From contig JAUWPK010000109.1 of the NCBI GenBank assembly GCA_030611625.1, positions 1 to 9,570 on the forward strand: a DNA stretch of 9,570 nt. The letters run 5' to 3'. Within the stretch, counting starts at the first letter, position 1; every line of letters starts with the position of its first letter. Of the stretch, positions 1 through 5,554 are shown piece by piece. The notes under the pieces are model-generated. The model was not told the DNA's origin and did no database searches. It saw only the letters and a program-made list of their open reading frames with translations. The translations under genes and the position numbers were made by a program. Source of the DNA: Promethearchaeum sp. Its GTDB lineage: Archaea; Asgardarchaeota; Lokiarchaeia; Sigyniarchaeales; Promethearchaeaceae.

Positions 1-354
1 CAGTATACAAATAATTTTAAATTTTGTCAAGATTTAATATTAAATTGGTTAATTCCACAGATTGGAAATTTTAAATCAAAATCTGAACTTGTTTTAAATA
101 TCTTTCTAACTATCCTATCTAGAGAGCCTGATACTTTAATATTCCGTAAAAATAATCTCTCTACCGCATTGGAAATTCAAAAAAGAGCCCAAAAAATTCA
201 AAAATACAAGATGGATCAGACAAAACAGGGGAGAGATTTAATTTTTAATCTTAATAAACATATGACAAGCAAAAATGGAAAATTAAATCCAGGAACCACT
301 GCAGATTTAACTGCTGCAGTGATCTTTATATGTATCGTGTTTGGAATTATTTAA
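1..354 (+). CDS. Triphosphoribosyl-dephospho-CoA synthase family protein (CitG/MdcB-like), 3' end only
   Basis: The frame is open from the first base to the TAA at 352-354, giving the last 117 residues of a protein whose start lies outside the window. Two segments identify the family: REPDTLIFRKNN (residues 44-55 of the fragment) and the C-terminal LNPGTTADLTAAVIF, which matches the Asn-Pro-Gly-Thr-Thr-Ala-Asp-Leu signature closing CitG/MdcB proteins. Bacterial members use ATP and dephospho-CoA to make 2'-(5''-triphosphoribosyl)-3'-dephospho-CoA, the prosthetic-group precursor of citrate or malonate lyase. Many archaea carry homologues without an obvious lyase, so the substrate here is uncertain. 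A TTG at 169 is an internal leucine codon, not a start, because the family match begins upstream of it. The gene converges on the neighbouring minus-strand gene with one base between the two stop codons. Confidence 0.85.
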   Translation, partial: QYTNNFKFCQDLILNWLIPQIGNFKSKSELVLNIFLTILSREPDTLIFRKNNLSTALEIQKRAQKIQKYKMDQTKQGRDLIFNLNKHMTSKNGKLNPGTTADLTAAVIFICIVFGII

Positions 355-355
355 A

Positions 356-1474
356 TCAATTCATGACGCTGATAGCAGTTCCGATTTTTGTAATAATTTC
401 TTTTATTTTCTTTGGATCAATCTGAATTTTTAATGCTACTTCGTCCAAATCTTTCTCTTCACGAAAACTCTCTTCTATATTTTCTAATAATTCAAAATCT
501 TTTTTATTAAAACCTTGTAGAGATAAAAGAGGGATTAGATCTTCCGAAATATGATGGATTGTTGGGAATACCTTTCTTTTTTGAATTATTTTTCTATAAA
601 TTAATTCAGTAATGTATCGTTCAAGCTTAATTTTGGTTATTGTAGCTTGATCCTGCATTTTTTTAAAAGAAATTCCTGTATCAATAATTTGTAGAATTTT
701 GATGATTTTAGCTGAATTATATTTGTTTATTAAGGAAAGGTTTTCGGGAGTTCCACCTTCTAAATAATTATTAACAATTTGAGTCTGTTCAAAGATATCC
801 CAATCATAATACTTAAATCTGAAATAGATTAGATTTTTTGCCCACATATTAAAAAATTCTTCATGAATTTGATTTAGGTCAATTTTCAATTCTTCTGAAA
901 ATTCTTCAATAGACCATGTTCCATCAATTTTATCAAAAATATATCGATCAATATCTTTACTTTCTAAAAATTCAATCAAATCCTGATCTTGCATTTGTTT
1001 ATCAAAATCATTTTTTTTCTCAGGAATTAGAAAATCGGGGAATAAATACTCTGAAAAATTTCTGCTAAAATTTTCAATAGCTATAGATGCAATCTTAACA
1101 CCTAGAGATTCACCCACTGGTAATTCCTCCTCTGGAATTTCCTCTTTCATGTCAATCTCTTGATCTAATTCAATTATCGACTTCTCAAGTAAAGGAATCA
1201 ATTTTGAATAGAAAGAATCTGTGACAACCATTAAGTAAAATTTTTCCACTTTAACAAATGTATATACAAAACTCTGCCCCAAATCCTCCAGTTCAATCTT
1301 AAAATTTATGATTTCTTCACTATTATTTAAATCCTCATAAGAAATTCCTTGATCGGATAATATCTTATTAAAGTCAAAGTTGTATATAGTCTTAGTGAAG
1401 GTTAAATCTTTGAAATCTATCAAACATTTCCCGTTTTCGGAATTAAATAAAGCAATATAGAAAAATCCGTGCAA
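356..1474 (-). CDS. Unrecognised 372-aa protein, possible longin/roadblock-like N-terminus plus winged-helix-like segments
   Basis: I do not recognise a named family. Residues 1-105 alternate hydrophobic strands (FFYIALF; INFKIEL; FVYTFV; YLMVV) and end in a helix (YSKLIPLLEKSIIEL), the order expected of a small longin or roadblock-type alpha/beta domain. A Glu-rich linker follows (about 103-122). Residues 165-220 contain DIDRYIFDKIDGTWSIEEF and then a helix and strand (NLIYFRF), resembling a winged helix. Residues 250-300 look like a second helix-turn-helix, and 310-370 are helical. No signal peptide or membrane segment is seen. The start is a TTG; an in-frame TAA lies five codons upstream and only a CTG lies between, so it cannot begin much earlier. 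The gene follows spt5 by 42 nt on the same strand and may be cotranscribed. Longin/roadblock proteins often work with small GTPases, but any such role here is inference. Confidence 0.7.
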   Translation of the reverse strand: MHGFFYIALFNSENGKCLIDFKDLTFTKTIYNFDFNKILSDQGISYEDLNNSEEIINFKIELEDLGQSFVYTFVKVEKFYLMVVTDSFYSKLIPLLEKSIIELDQEIDMKEEIPEEELPVGESLGVKIASIAIENFSRNFSEYLFPDFLIPEKKNDFDKQMQDQDLIEFLESKDIDRYIFDKIDGTWSIEEFSEELKIDLNQIHEEFFNMWAKNLIYFRFKYYDWDIFEQTQIVNNYLEGGTPENLSLINKYNSAKIIKILQIIDTGISFKKMQDQATITKIKLERYITELIYRKIIQKRKVFPTIHHISEDLIPLLSLQGFNKKDFELLENIEESFREEKDLDEVALKIQIDPKKIKEIITKIGTAISVMN

Positions 1475-1516
1475 ATTTTTCAGCTCTTAAAATTTTAGTA
1501 AATATTAAAAAAGTAA

Positions 1517-2290
1517 TTAAAAAGTAAACTTGGACCATTCATCTTCTTCTTCTTCCTCTTCATCTAAAGATTTGGTCTTTTTCTTCTTCTTAACTATCTT
1601 GTCCCTTTCCTCTTCAGTTTCCCCAGTCTCTTCTCCAAAACTATATAATTCTTCTTCAGAACTACTTTCTCCAAGCTTAGAACCTTCCTCAACTGAGATA
1701 ATACTGCCCGAAACTTCTTCTTGTTTTTTAAGGATAGATGTTTGAGTCTGTTCAACTGAACTCATATCTTTAATTATATATTCCTCAGTGTGTTTCTCAC
1801 CTTTCTGAACTAATTTTAAGAAATCACCGTGAATTTTTATCGATATTGCTGAATCAGAATTTAATAATCTAAGGTTTACTTCTTCACGAGCACCTTCTTT
1901 AGGCATTCGAATAACTTGGGCTCTTTGATTTTGAAAAACACCTGATATTATCTCTACCATATCACCCTCCTCCAAAATTTCTGTAACCTTTCTTGGAGAG
2001 ATTACATGAGATATAGATTCAAGATCTATAGAACCTACAATTTTACCTTTAATATGCCGTAATCCAGCAATTGTTATCATAACGTCTCTTTGATGAAAAG
2101 CTTCAATAAAAACATAACCCCTTAATTCTTCGGCGATCAATAATGCCTTTAAATCTGGGAAAGGATTTAATACGCGAAGTCTATTGAATATGTTTTGGAG
2201 AACGCTCTTTTCTTGGCCGATGGTTGTTCTAACGGCGAATATCGTTGTTTTAATTTCCTTTTCAACAGGAGATGATTGCTTTGAGGACAT
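1517..2290 (-). CDS. spt5: Transcription elongation factor Spt5 (NusG homologue) with a long charged C-terminal tail
   Basis: Spt5 binds the RNA polymerase clamp, usually with Spt4, and promotes processive elongation. Residues 13-97 form the NGN domain (TTIFAVRTTIGQEKSVLQNI; RGYVFIEA; GLRHIKGKIVGS). Residues 105-162 form one KOW domain (EEGDMVEIISGVFQNQRAQVIRM, then an LRLLNSDSAISIKI strand pair). Archaeal Spt5 usually ends there at about 150 residues. This protein has about 95 further residues: a Ser/Glu-rich stretch, KKKKK at 234-238, a run of six Glu at 244-249, and a final DEWSKFTF. The ATG at 2288-2290 fits the family and is preceded by GGGT about 6-9 nt away. Its usual archaeal neighbours (secE, rpl11, rpl1) are absent; it is divergent from aIF1A. 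The domain assignment is firm, but the role of the tail is unknown. Confidence 0.95.
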   Translation of the reverse strand: MSSKQSSPVEKEIKTTIFAVRTTIGQEKSVLQNIFNRLRVLNPFPDLKALLIAEELRGYVFIEAFHQRDVMITIAGLRHIKGKIVGSIDLESISHVISPRKVTEILEEGDMVEIISGVFQNQRAQVIRMPKEGAREEVNLRLLNSDSAISIKIHGDFLKLVQKGEKHTEEYIIKDMSSVEQTQTSILKKQEEVSGSIISVEEGSKLGESSSEEELYSFGEETGETEEERDKIVKKKKKTKSLDEEEEEEDEWSKFTF

Positions 2291-2316
2291 ATAATTTACC
2301 CATTTTTTTCCTAAAA

Positions 2317-2351
2317 TCCCTTTTTTTCATATTTAGTGTTAGAAAAAGGGA
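2317..2351 (-). promoter_or_regulatory. spt5 promoter region with a 9-bp inverted repeat flanking the candidate TATA box
   Basis: TCCCTTTTT at 2317-2325 and its exact complement AAAAAGGGA at 2343-2351 flank a 17-bp spacer. Read on the minus strand, the spacer contains CTAAATATG (about 2329-2337), a plausible TATA box placing the transcription start near 2305, some 15 nt before the spt5 ATG. This could be an operator embracing the TATA element. The region 2352-2440 on the other side is AT-rich and holds only a weak 6-bp inverted repeat (ACTTAA 2362-2367 / TTAAGT 2373-2378). Confidence 0.4.
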
Positions 2352-2446
2352 GTAATTATTAACTTAAGTTTTTTAAGTAAAAAAAATTTTGCTTTTTAAA
2401 GAAATAATAAGACACAATTCAATAAAAGAGACTATAGAAGTAAAAA

Positions 2447-2474
2447 ATTTAAATTATTATCCATTTTATCCATT
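2447..2474 (+). promoter_or_regulatory. Candidate aIF1A promoter: TATA-like box and tandem TTATCCATT repeat
   Basis: ATTTAAATTA at 2447-2456 resembles an archaeal TATA box and would start transcription near 2480. It is followed at once by two exact adjoining copies of TTATCCATT (2457-2465 and 2466-2474). The hexamer ATCCAT or its complement recurs three more times before the aIF1A start. The resulting leader would be about 160 nt, and a closer promoter cannot be excluded. Confidence 0.35.
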
Positions 2475-2529
2475 ATACTTTATTTTCAGCTTGAAGTGTT
2501 TGCGAAAAAAAACTGGAAACAACGGCATC

Positions 2530-2578
2530 TTTTCACTCTCTGGGTGAAAACTCATCCATACGCCATGTATGGATGGGT
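2530..2578 (+). other. Two adjoining hairpins in the aIF1A leader
   Basis: Hairpin 1: TTTTCAC (2530-2536) pairs with GTGAAAA (2544-2550) around a 7-nt loop. Hairpin 2: ACTCATCCATAC (2550-2561) pairs with GTATGGATGGGT (2567-2578), 12 pairs including one G-T wobble, around the 5-nt loop GCCAT. They share base 2550, so they would stack directly as RNA or form two operator palindromes as DNA. They lie 65-113 nt upstream of the aIF1A ATG. No T-run follows, so this is not a typical terminator, and it does not fold as a tRNA. Possible roles are an mRNA leader structure, a small RNA or a protein-binding site. Confidence 0.5.
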
Positions 2579-2642
2579 ATTGTATTATGGATTCCTAATT
2601 CGGCAAAAAATAGCGTATGAAAAAAAATTAGTGAATGAAAAA

Positions 2643-2999
2643 ATGCCAAAAAATAGAAGACGCAATCAAGCAGAAGTAACCAAACGCCCCAGAATACCCA
2701 ATTACAGGAATGATGAATTACTTGGGGTATGTACTGAAATCTATGGAGGAGAACATATGCAGATCAAGTGTGAGGACGGAAAAACATATTTAGGTCTCAT
2801 CCGCGGAAAAATTAAAAAGAGAATGTGGGTTCGTGTCGGTGACGTAGTCTTGATAATGCCTTGGGCAGATATGACTGTAAGAAAAGGCAAGGCTCCAAAA
2901 GCCCATATTATTTGGAGATACACCCGAACACAAACTAATTGGCTTCAAAACCATAGATACATAAAACCTGAATTTTTAGAAGACATGCAGAATATTTAA
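2643..2999 (+). CDS. eif1A: Translation initiation factor aIF1A (eIF1A homologue)
   Basis: aIF1A binds the A site of the 30S subunit during initiation and helps position the initiator tRNA. The 118-residue product starts MPKNRRRN, as archaeal and eukaryotic eIF1A do, and continues through an OB fold at about residues 26-100: ELLGVCTEIYGGEHMQIKCE, KTYLGLIRGKIKKRMWVRVGD and VVLIMPW, with the family's RGK(I/L)(K/R)K(R/K)(M/V)W core. The basic N-terminal tail (residues 1-22) is typical. The frame stays open upstream to 2400 and a GTG at 2496 would add 49 residues, but that stretch has no family counterpart and falls on the leader hairpins, so the ATG at 2643 is preferred. Only a weak GTGA lies upstream of it. 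The stop overlaps the end of the convergent LRR gene by 4 nt. Confidence 0.95.
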   Translation: MPKNRRRNQAEVTKRPRIPNYRNDELLGVCTEIYGGEHMQIKCEDGKTYLGLIRGKIKKRMWVRVGDVVLIMPWADMTVRKGKAPKAHIIWRYTRTQTNWLQNHRYIKPEFLEDMQNI

Positions 3000-3754
3000 A
3001 TCATATCATAACCTTTCTCACTTCTATAATGAATATAAGGCTCAAGAATGGGCGGGATTGTAAGATTCGGATATTCTAACAAGAGATTAGGGCCGAGAAT
3101 GATTCCTTTTAGCGTTGGGATTTTGGCGAGTGATTCTGGGAGGGTTCGGATTTTAGGACAATCTTCAAGCTCGATTCTTCTTAGATTGGGCAAATTTCCA
3201 ATTTCGCTTGGGATATGTTCGAGATTCCGGCAGAAACGGAAATATAAGGTGTGAAGTTTTTTGAGCGAGCGGAGACCGATTTTAGGAGATAAGGTTTTTG
3301 GTATCGTATAACTTTCTAGCAGAAGTAGTTCAATTTTTGGTGTGAGATCAAGAAACGGTGTGATATCGATCGAACTGGTAATGGTTTGGATATTAGGAAC
3401 ATTACTAAGAACCTCAATTATAGCGGATTTCATTATTTTTCGATATTCGACCTTATCGGGATAACTACCCATAAATTTAATCCCCCATCCAATAATTTTG
3501 TCGATTTCTTTATCATAACGCGGTCCGATCTCACAATCAAGTAGTGGGCTGAAAACATCCTCCAAATTTTCGATTGGTCGGTTTGTACTTGGATTAATAA
3601 CAATTATTTTATTTGTTTTTTGATATCGGAAATTTTCGGGTTTAGCACGTTTGGTCAGGTCATGCATGGTTTTCCAGTAATCCAGCATAATTTTTTGTAT
3701 GATAGGGGACTTAGTATAGTGTTTTTTAACCCATTTTTCATATTCAACAAGCAT
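2996..3754 (-). CDS. Leucine-rich-repeat protein, 252 aa
   Basis: Residues about 115-235 form four or five leucine-rich repeats of about 23-25 residues. The clearest are SLKKLHTLYFRFCRNLEHIP, then LPNLRRIELEDCPKIRTLP, then IPTLKGIILGPNLLLEYP, with upstream degenerate copies including PKIELLLLESYTIP. Residues 1-110 are charged and largely helical without a recognised domain; no signal peptide or membrane helix is visible. LRR proteins mainly bind other proteins, and Asgard genomes are rich in them, but the partner cannot be read from sequence. The ATG at 3754 has GGTG 9 nt upstream as a Shine-Dalgarno-like element. Codons around 3060-3300 look slightly more G-rich than those of neighbours, a weak hint of a different origin. 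The gene overlaps the convergent aIF1A stop by 4 nt. Confidence 0.8.
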   Translation of the reverse strand: MLVEYEKWVKKHYTKSPIIQKIMLDYWKTMHDLTKRAKPENFRYQKTNKIIVINPSTNRPIENLEDVFSPLLDCEIGPRYDKEIDKIIGWGIKFMGSYPDKVEYRKIMKSAIIEVLSNVPNIQTITSSIDITPFLDLTPKIELLLLESYTIPKTLSPKIGLRSLKKLHTLYFRFCRNLEHIPSEIGNLPNLRRIELEDCPKIRTLPESLAKIPTLKGIILGPNLLLEYPNLTIPPILEPYIHYRSEKGYDMI

Positions 3755-3781
3755 TGAGGTTTACACCGAAATAGATTTTAA

Positions 3782-3820
3782 ATCTTATTCAAGATCATAA
3801 GATAATAGAAAATATATAAT
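3782..3820 (-). promoter_or_regulatory. LRR-gene promoter with an inverted repeat at the predicted transcription start
   Basis: On the minus strand ATTATATATT (3820-3811) is a good archaeal TATA box, predicting a start near 3785-3790 and a leader of about 30 nt. ATCTTAT (3782-3788) and ATAAGAT (3797-3803) form a perfect 7-bp inverted repeat with an 8-bp spacer at that start, so it could be a repressor operator or a 5' hairpin. A second short palindrome, AGATTT-T-AAATCT (3773-3785), overlaps it. The rest of the gap to 3925 is AT-rich apart from a run of seven C at 3872-3878. Confidence 0.45.
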
Positions 3821-3925
3821 TATGTCGCAATTTTTCTGAATCTATTGAATATCAAATAATAAATAATATAACCCCCCCATAAATTGCAGTACAGACCCCA
3901 AAAAATATGCAATAAAATTTCAATC

Positions 3926-4345
3926 TTATTCAATTTCTAAAAATTTCCTTTGCCGCACAAAAATTACTTTTATATTACGATTTCGGCATTTTCTGCGTAA
4001 TTCTTTATCATTAGTTGCAATATAAACATCATTACCATCTTTAAATGAATTAAGAGCGTAATCTAGAAGTAAATCATCAACCAAGTTTCCGGGGTGCTGT
4101 CGCTCACATTGGATTAATGTAAATGATTGTTGTTCCAAAATCTCGCGACATAATTTATATTCTTGTTTTAATTTAGTTTTTCGCGGATATTTTCTGATTT
4201 TTTCTTCTAATTCGGTAAAAATTGCAGAAAGAACAACCAATTTGAACGCCTTAGGAAAATTCGTCTCCAATTCCTTGTAAATATCAATACCTAATGTTGA
4301 AGGAACTAAAATAAAATTAGCGTCTAAAAAAATTTGAGAAGCCAC
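3926..4345 (-). CDS. PIN-domain nuclease, Fcf1/Utp24-like
   Basis: The 139-residue protein is a single PIN domain. Metal-binding acidic residues are visible in order: D8 in IFLDANFI, E45 in IFTELEE, D90/D91 (with D95) in LVDDLLLDYA, and D113 in IATNDKELRRKC. The closing KVIFVRQRKFLEIE is typical of archaeal relatives of eukaryotic Fcf1/Utp24, the endonuclease of 18S rRNA processing, so ribosomal RNA maturation is the likeliest role. A VapC-type toxin is less likely: no antitoxin gene adjoins it and the C-terminus fits the Fcf1 group. The start is a GTG at 4343-4345, only 11 nt after the stop of the small GTPase, so the two are probably cotranscribed and translationally linked. In many other archaea this PIN gene sits near the aIF2-gamma gene, so the GTPase partner is unusual. 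Confidence 0.85.
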   Translation of the reverse strand: MASQIFLDANFILVPSTLGIDIYKELETNFPKAFKLVVLSAIFTELEEKIRKYPRKTKLKQEYKLCREILEQQSFTLIQCERQHPGNLVDDLLLDYALNSFKDGNDVYIATNDKELRRKCRNRNIKVIFVRQRKFLEIE

Positions 4346-4356
4346 ATTTTTCCGCT

Positions 4357-5328
4357 CTAATCTCGTTGTTTAGTAAAATACGAGTATAAATCATCTTCAT
4401 CCTTTTTTGGCTTCTTTTCTTCTTTTTCTTTTTTTTCTTCTTCCTTTTCTTCTTCTTCAACGGTAGTTGTTGGTTGTTGCGTAAAAGATTGTGCAGGTTC
4501 AATAATAGGAGGTTCGCTAAAAGGAGCTGGAATTTTTGCTGGGTCACTAACTGGATCTGGAATATATGGAGGTTCGTTAGCTGGAGCTGGAATAAATGGA
4601 GGTTCGCTAACTGGATCTGGAATAAATGGCGGTTCGCTAACTGGAGCTGGAATTGTTGCTGGTTCTCTAACTGGAGCTGGAATTGTTGATGGTTCACTAA
4701 CTGGAGCTGGAATAAATGGAGGTTCACTAACTGGAGCTGGAATTGTTGCAGAAGGTTGAGACTCAGGCATATTCTCATTTTCTTCTGGTGGAACTTCAAC
4801 GCCATTGATTTTTAAAACTTCACGAGTTATTTTCTTAAATGCTTGTTCGACTCCTGTACCATCTTTGCTTGAAATCTTCATATGGTCAAACATTTTAAGG
4901 GGTTCTAGAAATTCCTTTGCATAATCATCACTAACAGTAATATCCTCAACACGATCTAATTTTGTTCCAACAAAAAGAATTGGAAGATCAGGATCATGGG
5001 TTCGAACAATTTTTACCCATTCATTTAAACCATCCAAAGTTCGAAGTCTTGTCATATCATAAAGCAATAATGCACCTCGTGCACCAGCTACATATGAATC
5101 TAGCATAAAACGAAACCGTTCTTGCCCTCCGAAATCCCATAATTGGATAACAGTATTAACCTTATTATCATCGGAACCTAGGGTTAAATTGAGCAAATGA
5201 AATTCTACACCAATCGTCATAGCTGTGTTTTGTACAAATTTACCGGTAACAATTCTTGTAAGTAGAGTAGTTTTTCCAACACCACCTTGTCCCGCAACAA
5301 GAATTTTGTAAACGTATTTTTTGGTCAT
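4357..5328 (-). CDS. Rab/Arf-like small GTPase with proline-rich decapeptide-repeat tail
   Basis: Residues 1-175 form a complete Ras-superfamily G domain: P-loop GQGGVGKT (13-20), switch I threonine T38 in MTIGVEF, switch II WDFGGQERFR (64-73) with the catalytic-position Gln at 69, TKLD (122-125) for guanine recognition, and SSK (153-155). TIGVEF and QERFR are Rab-like, whereas WDxGGQ is Arf-like, a mix seen in Asgard GTPases. All nucleotide-binding residues are present, so it should be an active switch. The C-terminus is atypical: eight decapeptides of the form IPAPVSEPPF (196-275), a Glu/Lys-rich stretch (291-312), then DDLYSYFTKQRD. No CAAX or terminal cysteines for prenylation are present. 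It is first in an operon with the PIN nuclease. The tail may bind a proline-recognising domain, but this is inference. Confidence 0.93.
   Translation of the reverse strand: MTKKYVYKILVAGQGGVGKTTLLTRIVTGKFVQNTAMTIGVEFHLLNLTLGSDDNKVNTVIQLWDFGGQERFRFMLDSYVAGARGALLLYDMTRLRTLDGLNEWVKIVRTHDPDLPILFVGTKLDRVEDITVSDDYAKEFLEPLKMFDHMKISSKDGTGVEQAFKKITREVLKINGVEVPPEENENMPESQPSATIPAPVSEPPFIPAPVSEPSTIPAPVREPATIPAPVSEPPFIPDPVSEPPFIPAPANEPPYIPDPVSDPAKIPAPFSEPPIIEPAQSFTQQPTTTVEEEEKEEEKKEKEEKKPKKDEDDLYSYFTKQRD
4504..4743 (-). repeat. Eight-copy 30-bp tandem repeat inside the GTPase gene
   Basis: Eight 30-bp units encode the decapeptides IP(A/D)P(V/A/F)(S/R/N)(E/D)Pxx. The plus-strand unit reads roughly GGTTCRCTAACTGGAGCTGG followed by AATNNNTGNN. 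Units differ by point changes, mostly at positions 9-10 of the peptide, while I-P-x-P is kept in all eight. Because 30 is a multiple of three, other frames of the same DNA are also open and periodic. Copy number could change by slippage. Confidence 0.95.
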
Positions 5329-5385
5329 GTTAATTTTCTTCTCATTTAAAATTCATACAAACGTGTAGTTTTTCAAATTTAATTA

Positions 5386-5394
5386 GATATATTT
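5386..5394 (-). promoter_or_regulatory. Candidate TATA box of the GTPase-PIN operon
   Basis: Minus-strand AAATATATC with an A-run just upstream resembles an archaeal BRE/TATA element, predicting a start near 5364 and a leader of about 35 nt. The 226-bp gap 5329-5554 otherwise holds short AT palindromes (TGAAATTTCA 5416-5425; TTATTTTAAAATAA 5435-5448) and the purE terminator tracts. Confidence 0.4.
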
Positions 5395-5476
5395 TTTTAT
5401 TAGAAACATGGAATTTGAAATTTCACAATTATTATTATTTTAAAATAACTATTATTTCTATTTATTTCTAAACATT

Positions 5477-5538
5477 AAAAAAAAATTTGTTTTTTCCAAT
5501 AATATTTCCAATTAAAAAAATTTTAGTTTTAAAAAAAA
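5477..5538 (-). terminator. Oligo-T terminator tracts downstream of purE
   Basis: Read on the minus strand, three T-runs follow the purE stop: T8 at 5538-5531, T7 at 5520-5514 and T9 at 5485-5477. No GC-rich stem precedes them, which is the normal archaeal intrinsic terminator form. Confidence 0.6.
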
Positions 5539-5554
5539 GTTTTATAATCATGAT

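Noticed and set aside
1530..1745. A plus-strand open frame rich in serine
   Set aside because: It is the antisense of the acidic, lysine-rich Spt5 tail, whose Glu, Lys and Ser codons read as Ser, Phe and Leu on the other strand.
2530..2578. tRNA, box C/D or H/ACA RNA in the aIF1A leader
   Set aside because: The loop lacks U33 for an anticodon arm, no T-arm sequence follows, the second stem is too long at 12 pairs, and no C/D boxes or terminal ACA are evident.
3872..3878. Run of seven C as a terminator or G-quadruplex
   Set aside because: There is a single G/C run with no partner tracts and no stem, so neither structure is supported.
3926..4345. VapC toxin of a toxin-antitoxin pair
   Set aside because: No small antitoxin gene adjoins it; the upstream partner is a GTPase, and the C-terminal RQRKFLE region fits the Fcf1-like group.
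4317..4805. A 162-residue minus-strand open frame rich in repeated Gln-Leu-Gln-Leu
   Set aside because: It is an alternate frame of the 30-bp repeats and the Glu/Lys-coding stretch in the GTPase gene. A repeat unit divisible by three keeps other frames open; it has no fold-like composition.
5435..5448. AT-only 14-bp palindrome upstream of the GTPase gene
   Set aside because: Such palindromes are expected by chance in DNA this AT-rich, and it is too far from the predicted promoter to claim a function.
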